The notes below the pieces were generated by a model. That model saw nothing but the letters and a program-made list of their open reading frames with translations. It was not told the origin of the DNA and made no database searches. From an uncultured Actinomyces sp. (lineage in GTDB: Bacteria > Actinomycetota > Actinomycetes > Actinomycetales > Actinomycetaceae): 9,344 nt of DNA. The stretch covers positions 1-9,344 of the forward strand of contig USPB01000074.1 in assembly GCA_900556405.1 (NCBI GenBank), in the 5' to 3' direction. Shown one piece after another: positions 5,810 through 9,344 of this stretch; position 1 is the stretch's first letter, and the number at the start of each line of letters is the position of its first letter. Position numbers and translations under genes: made by a program.

Positions 5810-7096
5810 TCAGATCACGAGTCGCGTGATCTCCGAATCCAGCGGCAGCTCCTCGACATGCAGCGGAGAAGCCTCCATCCGGTGTCGAAGCCCATCGATG
5901 TCATCCGGCTTCGACAGATCGATACCAACCAGTGCAGGCCCAAGCTCACGGTTGTTCTTCTTCGTGTACTCGAAGTGCACGATATCGTCCGCGGGACCCA
6001 GCACATCCGACAGGAAGACACGCAGCATACCCGGCTGCTGCGGGAAGGTCACGAGGAAGTAATGACGCAGCCCCTCGTGGCGCAGCGAACGCTCCATGAC
6101 CTCGGCGTAGCGCGTGAGATCGTTGTTACCGCCCGACACGACGCAGACAATCGCGCCGTCGGAGCGGCCGAGCAGGGCCTTGCGATCCGCCGGATCCGTC
6201 AGGTACACGTGCGCGGCCGTAGACGCGAGCGCGCCCGCGGGCTCGGCGATGACGCCGTCGGACTGGTAGAGCTCCAGCATCTCCGTGCACACCGCGCCCT
6301 CCGGCACGACCAGAACGGAGTCAACGAACTGCGATGCGATGTGGAAGGGGAGCGAGCCCGCGCGACCCACCGCCGTACCATCCACGAAGGGATCAACCTT
6401 CGCCAGAGACATCGGCTGACCCGCCTCAAGAGCCGCGTGCATCGACGCTGCGCCCGCAGGCTCCACGCCGATGATTTTGACCTCCGGGCGGTTCGCGCGC
6501 AGCCACGTCGCAATCCCCGCGATGAGGCCGCCACCGCCCACAGGAACGAGGACCGCCGCCGTATCCTCGGGCATCTGCTCCTCAAGCTCGACGCCGATCG
6601 TGCCCTGACCGGCGATCGTGAACGGATCGTCGTAAGGGTGGACGTAGGTGCGGCCCGTGCCGCGCGCGGCCTCCTGAGCCAGCGCATTTGCGCGGTCGAA
6701 CGTGCCGTCCACGATGACCTGCTCGACCCACTGCCCACCAATCGTCGCGATCCGACGGCGCTTCTGGCGGGGAGTATTCGATGGCAGGTAGATGGTGCCG
6801 CGCACGCCCAGGTGAGCGCAGGCATACGCCAGACCCTGCGCATGGTTGCCCGCCGACGCGCACACGACGCCGCGCTCGCGCTCGGCGGGGGACAGCAGCG
6901 ACATCCGCGCGTATGCACCGCGCACCTTGAAGGAACGGCACTTCTGCTGGTCCTCACGCTTGAGCAAAATATCGACGCCGGCCTCGGTAGACAGTCGCTC
7001 CGAACGATCCAGGTTCGTGCGGACGGCCACCCCCTCCAGGGCGGTCGCAGCCTGACGGATGTCCTTCGGTGTCGTCACGTGAGAACTAGCGGTCAT
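5810..7096 (-). CDS. ilvA: Threonine dehydratase (threonine ammonia-lyase)
   Basis: A 428-residue PLP enzyme that deaminates threonine to 2-oxobutanoate, the first committed step of isoleucine synthesis. PLP fold motifs: KREDQQKCRSFKVRGAY (46-62, with K57 the Schiff-base lysine), the substrate loop SAGNHAQG (81-88), the phosphate-binding glycines PVGGGGLIAG (185-194) and SGGNND (321-326). The C-terminal ~85 residues, from HYFLVTFPQQPGMLR (345-359), form a single ACT-like regulatory domain, which suggests isoleucine feedback. Size and one-domain regulation match the shorter actinobacterial IlvA (C. glutamicum type) rather than the ~510-residue enterobacterial form. The start is ATG 7096, preceded by GAAGGAG at the right spacing; the frame stays open upstream to 7390 but runs into orn. 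It diverges from orn across a 94-base gap. Confidence 0.95.
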   Translation of the reverse strand: MTASSHVTTPKDIRQAATALEGVAVRTNLDRSERLSTEAGVDILLKREDQQKCRSFKVRGAYARMSLLSPAERERGVVCASAGNHAQGLAYACAHLGVRGTIYLPSNTPRQKRRRIATIGGQWVEQVIVDGTFDRANALAQEAARGTGRTYVHPYDDPFTIAGQGTIGVELEEQMPEDTAAVLVPVGGGGLIAGIATWLRANRPEVKIIGVEPAGAASMHAALEAGQPMSLAKVDPFVDGTAVGRAGSLPFHIASQFVDSVLVVPEGAVCTEMLELYQSDGVIAEPAGALASTAAHVYLTDPADRKALLGRSDGAIVCVVSGGNNDLTRYAEVMERSLRHEGLRHYFLVTFPQQPGMLRVFLSDVLGPADDIVHFEYTKKNNRELGPALVGIDLSKPDDIDGLRHRMEASPLHVEELPLDSEITRLVI

Positions 7097-7120
7097 GAGA
7101 ACTCCTTCCAATACCCTCCT

Positions 7121-7126
7121 AGTGTA
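7121..7126 (-). promoter_or_regulatory. Possible -10 element of ilvA
   Basis: TACACT reads on the minus strand at 7126-7121, about 25 bases before the start codon, with GGAAGGAG in between. No clear -35 is visible. It lies in the short divergent gap with orn, so the two genes may share regulation. Confidence 0.35.
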
Positions 7127-7177
7127 GTAGTGGCCACCGCGAGCGCGACCCACCCAACCGTATGACCCAGAGCGCAC

Positions 7178-7183
7178 TACCAT
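7178..7183 (+). promoter_or_regulatory. Possible -10 element of orn
   Basis: TACCAT lies seven bases before GTG 7191, so transcription would start at or next to the start codon. AGGAGG (7184-7189) stands only one base from GTG, which is too close for normal Shine-Dalgarno use and fits a leaderless mRNA. The -35 is not recognisable. Confidence 0.35.
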
Positions 7184-7190
7184 AGGAGGC

Positions 7191-7829
7191 GTGAAAACTC
7201 TGAAAGACCCCTTGGTCTGGATTGACTGCGAAATGACCGGCCTGGACGTCCAGCGTGACGCCCTCATCGAGGTGGCGGTCGTCATCACTGACGGCGACCT
7301 GCGAATTGTCGACCCCGGCATGGATGTGCTCATTACGCCGCCCGCCGCAGCTCTCGACAACATGAACGATTTCGTGCGCAACATGCACACGTCCTCCGGG
7401 TTGCTCGATGACCTGAAGACGAGCGCTGTGTCGATGGAAGAGGCGACCGAGCAGGTCCTGTCCTACATCAAGCGCTTCGTCCCCCAACAGGGCAAGGCTC
7501 TCCTCGCGGGTAACTCGGTGGGCACCGACAAGATGTTCCTCGAAGCCAACATGCCGTCTGTTATCGATCACCTGCACTACCGCCTGGTGGATGTGTCCTC
7601 CATCAAGGAGTTGGCCAAGCGTTGGTATCGCGCCGCTTTCGCGGAGTCGCCTGACAAGCATGGCGGCCACCGCGCGCTGGCCGACATCCTGGAGTCCATC
7701 CAGGAGCTCGAGTATTACCGTCGCGTGTTGTTCCCGGCTGAGCCGGTGACGACTGAGCGTGCCCGCGAGGTGGCGCGCGAGGTTGTTGCCCTGGGCATCC
7801 CCTCCATGGGCGAGGGCGCCGAGGCCTGA
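7191..7829 (+). CDS. orn: Oligoribonuclease
   Basis: A 212-residue 3'-5' exoribonuclease of the DEDDh family that degrades two-to-five-nucleotide RNAs and the linear dinucleotides left from cyclic-di-nucleotide turnover, in the cytosol. All catalytic residues are visible: D12 and E14 in VWIDCEMTGLD (9-19), D113 in NSVGTDKMFL (108-117), and H160 and D165 in GGHRALADILES (158-169). These correspond to E. coli D12, E14, D112, H158 and D163. The family's internal LITPPAAALDNMNDF stretch is also present. GTG 7191 must be the start: the next Met (residue 15) falls after the first catalytic pair, and no in-frame start lies just upstream. It carries about 30 extra C-terminal residues relative to short Orn forms. 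It is monocistronic, with its own terminator. Confidence 0.96.
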   Translation: MKTLKDPLVWIDCEMTGLDVQRDALIEVAVVITDGDLRIVDPGMDVLITPPAAALDNMNDFVRNMHTSSGLLDDLKTSAVSMEEATEQVLSYIKRFVPQQGKALLAGNSVGTDKMFLEANMPSVIDHLHYRLVDVSSIKELAKRWYRAAFAESPDKHGGHRALADILESIQELEYYRRVLFPAEPVTTERAREVAREVVALGIPSMGEGAEA

Positions 7830-7840
7830 TCTGAACGCTG

Positions 7841-7874
7841 AGCGGCGGTATCCCTGCGGGGTGCCGCCGCTTTG
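7841..7874 (+). terminator. Intrinsic terminator of orn
   Basis: A continuous 14-bp stem (7841-7854 with 7858-7871, two G-T pairs) with a 3-nt loop is followed by TT after the stem's final T. It starts 11 bases after the orn stop. Confidence 0.88.
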
Positions 7875-7904
7875 CTCTGTCTGGCGTGCCCGGCGTGAGA
7901 AGCG

Positions 7905-7973
7905 CTGTGCACAGGCGCTGTCGGAACCGTTCGGTTATCCACAGGGCCGTAAGTGGCACGTGCGTTGTCCACA
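7905..7973 (+). promoter_or_regulatory. Three DnaA-box-like 9-mers at exact 30-bp spacing
   Basis: CTGTGCACA (7905-7913), TTATCCACA (7935-7943) and TTGTCCACA (7965-7973) all face the same way, and each is followed by GG. The second is a perfect match to the DnaA box consensus TTATNCACA. The third is the form favoured in GC-rich actinobacteria. The first differs from TTGTNCACA at one base. They lie 93-161 bases ahead of the ssb start, after the orn terminator. Binding by DnaA is inferred; the array is too small and lacks an AT-rich unwinding tract, so it is unlikely to be the origin. Confidence 0.6.
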
Positions 7974-8065
7974 GGGGGAGTGCGAGCGCTTGAAAGGACG
8001 TGCCTCGCGGGGCTTTCCTGGATGTATCCGGCCAGAGCCGGCCAGACCAGACAAAGGATGCAACG

Positions 8066-8854
8066 ATGCAGGATATTTCGACGACCCTGAGGGGCCGCAT
8101 CGGGTCAGAACCCTCGATGAAGCACGTCAAGGGTGACATCTGCGTGACGACCTTCCGGCTCGCGATCACGCGATGGCGCTTCACGACGGATGCACGCACA
8201 GGCAACGCCTCCTATGTGGAGGATGGTGCCTACTGGTACACCGTGGAAACCTGGGACACGCTCGCCTCTAACGTGTTCCGCAGCTGCCGTAAGGGCGATC
8301 CCGTTGTCGTGGTTGCCCGGCCCGTTCCCAACGGGTGGGTCGACGGGGCGGGACAGATCAGATCATCGATCGTCTACCGGGCCTTCTCGGTCGGCCATGA
8401 CCTGGCGCGGGGGACCTCCCAGTTCAGAAAGAATGGATCGCATTCGACCGACGAAGCCGCGGGAGGCACGGAGGGCGATCCCTATTCGACGAGGTCGGCG
8501 CCGGGTTCTGCGGTGATGCCGCAGGGGGCGGGAGCGGAGCCCGAGCTCGCGAACGAAACGCACACGAATGCCGTTGTTCGGGACGGCGGGACAGATAGTG
8601 TGCCTGATGAAGTAGGCACACAGCGCGAAGAGTTGGCGCTTCACGCTCCGGTTGCTGGGGCGGGAGGCGACCTAACGCCTGTGGGCGCACCGGAGGGAGA
8701 CGTTGGGTCCGAGGATGAATCCTCGGACCCGGGCACAAACGCTGTCTCGTGCTTTGACTATTCGACGGTGGACCACGGCGGTATCGATGCGACGAAAAAC
8801 GCGTCGTTCGAGCCTCTTGACGCTGATGCGGTTCAGCCGTCCGACGCCGCCTAG
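8066..8854 (+). CDS. ssb: Single-stranded DNA-binding protein paralogue with long tail
   Basis: A 262-residue protein. Residues 1-115 form an SSB-type OB fold: LRGRIGSEPSMKH (8-20), VTTFRLAITRWRF (27-39), YWYTVETWDTLASNVFRSCRKGDPVVV (56-82, with aromatic residues of the ssDNA path) and IVYRAFSVGHDL (102-113). Residues 116-262 are a disordered-looking tail rich in G, D, E, S, T and A. The usual acidic tip (DDDIPF-like) that recruits SSB partners is not present; the protein ends LDADAVQPSDAA. ATG 8066 is chosen because AAAGGA precedes it; an upstream in-frame ATG at 8000 lacks one and would extend beyond the OB fold. It is not next to rpsF or rpsR, so it is probably a second SSB rather than the housekeeping copy (inference). 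DnaA-like boxes lie upstream, and its stop overlaps that of acpS. Confidence 0.88.
   Translation: MQDISTTLRGRIGSEPSMKHVKGDICVTTFRLAITRWRFTTDARTGNASYVEDGAYWYTVETWDTLASNVFRSCRKGDPVVVVARPVPNGWVDGAGQIRSSIVYRAFSVGHDLARGTSQFRKNGSHSTDEAAGGTEGDPYSTRSAPGSAVMPQGAGAEPELANETHTNAVVRDGGTDSVPDEVGTQREELALHAPVAGAGGDLTPVGAPEGDVGSEDESSDPGTNAVSCFDYSTVDHGGIDATKNASFEPLDADAVQPSDAA
8598..8621. repeat. 8-bp inverted repeat inside the ssb tail
   Basis: GTGTGCCT (8598-8605) and AGGCACAC (8614-8621) are perfect complements around an 8-nt loop, within the region encoding the flexible tail. The function is unknown. Confidence 0.55.
8705..8730. repeat. Perfect 12-bp inverted repeat with 2-nt loop inside the ssb tail
   Basis: GGGTCCGAGGAT (8705-8716) and ATCCTCGGACCC (8719-8730) are exact complements separated by GA. 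The sequence encodes GSEDESSDPG of the acidic tail. It could form a very stable mRNA hairpin or a DNA cruciform, or be a symmetric binding site. It is not followed by a T-run. Confidence 0.75.
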
Positions 8855-9315
8855 GCGGGCGCGTCCACGATCGCGACCTGCGCGATGGCGTACGCCCCGT
8901 CGTGGCTGATGGAGACGAGCACGCTCCATGAGGAAGGAACCCCGAGCGATTCCTCGCAGGCAGCCGCAACTTGGCCGTGCAGCGCGAGAGCGGGACGGTT
9001 CCACTCATCGTGGATCACCTCAATCTCGCGCCAGTCCACGTCGTCGGCTCCCATGCGGGGCGGAGTACCGAAGAGGGCACACGACCAGGCCTTCACGAAG
9101 GCCTCTTTCGCGGCCCACAGGCCGCCCGCGTGACGGGCCACGGCCTCGTCATAGCGGGCGGAACCGGGCTGCGTGCCCGAGGTAGCGGCGGCGCGGGCGC
9201 GGACCCGGCGGGCCTCCCTGGGCGTCAGAACGCCGTCCAGGAAGGCCGACCCCGGCTCCCTCACCTGAGCGGCAAACTCAGGGAGGGAGACCAGGTCAAC
9301 GCCGAGTCCGCGCAT
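8851..9315 (-). CDS. acpS: Holo-[acyl-carrier-protein] synthase
   Basis: A 154-residue enzyme that transfers 4'-phosphopantetheine from CoA to the conserved serine of acyl carrier domains, activating fatty-acid synthase in the cytosol. Signatures: GLGVDLVSL (3-11, with D7 a magnesium ligand), LWAAKEAFVKAW (66-77, with E71 the second ligand), and VSISHDGAYAIAQVAI (134-149). It is slightly longer than the usual ~120-130 residues because of a middle insertion rich in A, R and G (about 38-64). ATG 9315 starts three bases after the preceding minus-strand stop (TGA-GCG-ATG), which indicates translational coupling with that gene. In many actinobacteria acpS follows a type I fatty-acid synthase gene. 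It converges on ssb, and the two stop codons overlap in one CTAG. Confidence 0.95.
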   Translation of the reverse strand: MRGLGVDLVSLPEFAAQVREPGSAFLDGVLTPREARRVRARAAATSGTQPGSARYDEAVARHAGGLWAAKEAFVKAWSCALFGTPPRMGADDVDWREIEVIHDEWNRPALALHGQVAAACEESLGVPSSWSVLVSISHDGAYAIAQVAIVDAPA

Positions 9316-9318
9316 CGC

Positions 9319-9344
9319 TCACTTGCCTTCCGGCAGGTGGTAGA
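9319..9344 (-). CDS. C-terminal end of an unidentified gene upstream of acpS (partial)
   Basis: The minus strand reads YHLPEGK followed by TGA (9321-9319), three bases before the acpS start. The tight spacing shows this is a real operon partner. Seven residues are too few to name it; a type I fatty-acid synthase is the leading guess from known actinobacterial gene order, not from the sequence. Confidence 0.5.

Noticed and set aside
5354..7165. 603-codon open frame on the plus strand
   Set aside because: It spans the winged-helix gene out of frame and then runs antisense to ilvA, across the ilvA terminator. The product is arginine-rich with no recognisable domain.
7924..7932. LexA (SOS) box GAAC-C-GTTC ahead of ssb
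   Set aside because: The half-sites are one base apart, while actinobacterial LexA boxes need a four-base spacer.
7905..7973. Chromosomal origin of replication
   Set aside because: There are only three boxes, no AT-rich unwinding segment, and no dnaA or dnaN nearby.

Overview
The window looks like a piece of chromosome from a high-GC actinobacterium, most likely the Actinomyces/Schaalia group (inference). The reasons are strongly GC-biased third codon positions, actinobacterial forms of MetE, IlvA, Orn and AcpS, a long-tailed free-standing SSB, GTG starts, and several starts that appear to be leaderless.

Layout: (1) the 3' end of rpsT with its terminator at the left edge; (2) about 1.3 kb without any convincing conventional gene but with three unusual repeat sets, namely a 46-bp direct duplication, a 20-bp-period purine/pyrimidine array, and a six-copy 19-bp array in perfect dyad register, plus one 38-codon ORF with a strong Shine-Dalgarno; (3) a methionine block, metF-metE, closed by a terminator; (4) a free-standing winged-helix DNA-binding protein; (5) ilvA on the minus strand, diverging from orn on the plus strand; (6) three DnaA-box-like 9-mers spaced exactly 30 bp apart, then a free-standing ssb paralogue; (7) acpS on the minus strand, convergent with ssb and sharing its stop-codon palindrome, preceded by the last codons of an unidentified gene.

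The most interesting observation is a matched pair of tiny ORFs, each 21 codons, rich in Met and Cys, and probably leaderless. One lies 162 bp (start to start) upstream of metF, the other 156 bp upstream of the winged-helix gene. Both end in Arg-Met-Cys-X-stop at the same residue positions. Both are preceded by the near-identical sequence GACA(T/G)ACT-N-G-NN-GC directly before ATG, which puts a -10-like hexamer six bases from the start codon. The second has a perfect 9-bp inverted repeat overlapping its stop codon and a competing alternative pairing. I infer a sulfur-amino-acid-sensing leader-peptide switch shared by the methionine operon and the neighbouring regulator. That would make the winged-helix protein a candidate partner in sulfur or metal homeostasis. 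None of this has been tested.

The remaining genes are metabolic or housekeeping: methyl-group synthesis for methionine (metF, metE), the first step to isoleucine (ilvA), nanoRNA degradation (orn), ssDNA binding (ssb) and acyl-carrier-protein activation (acpS).
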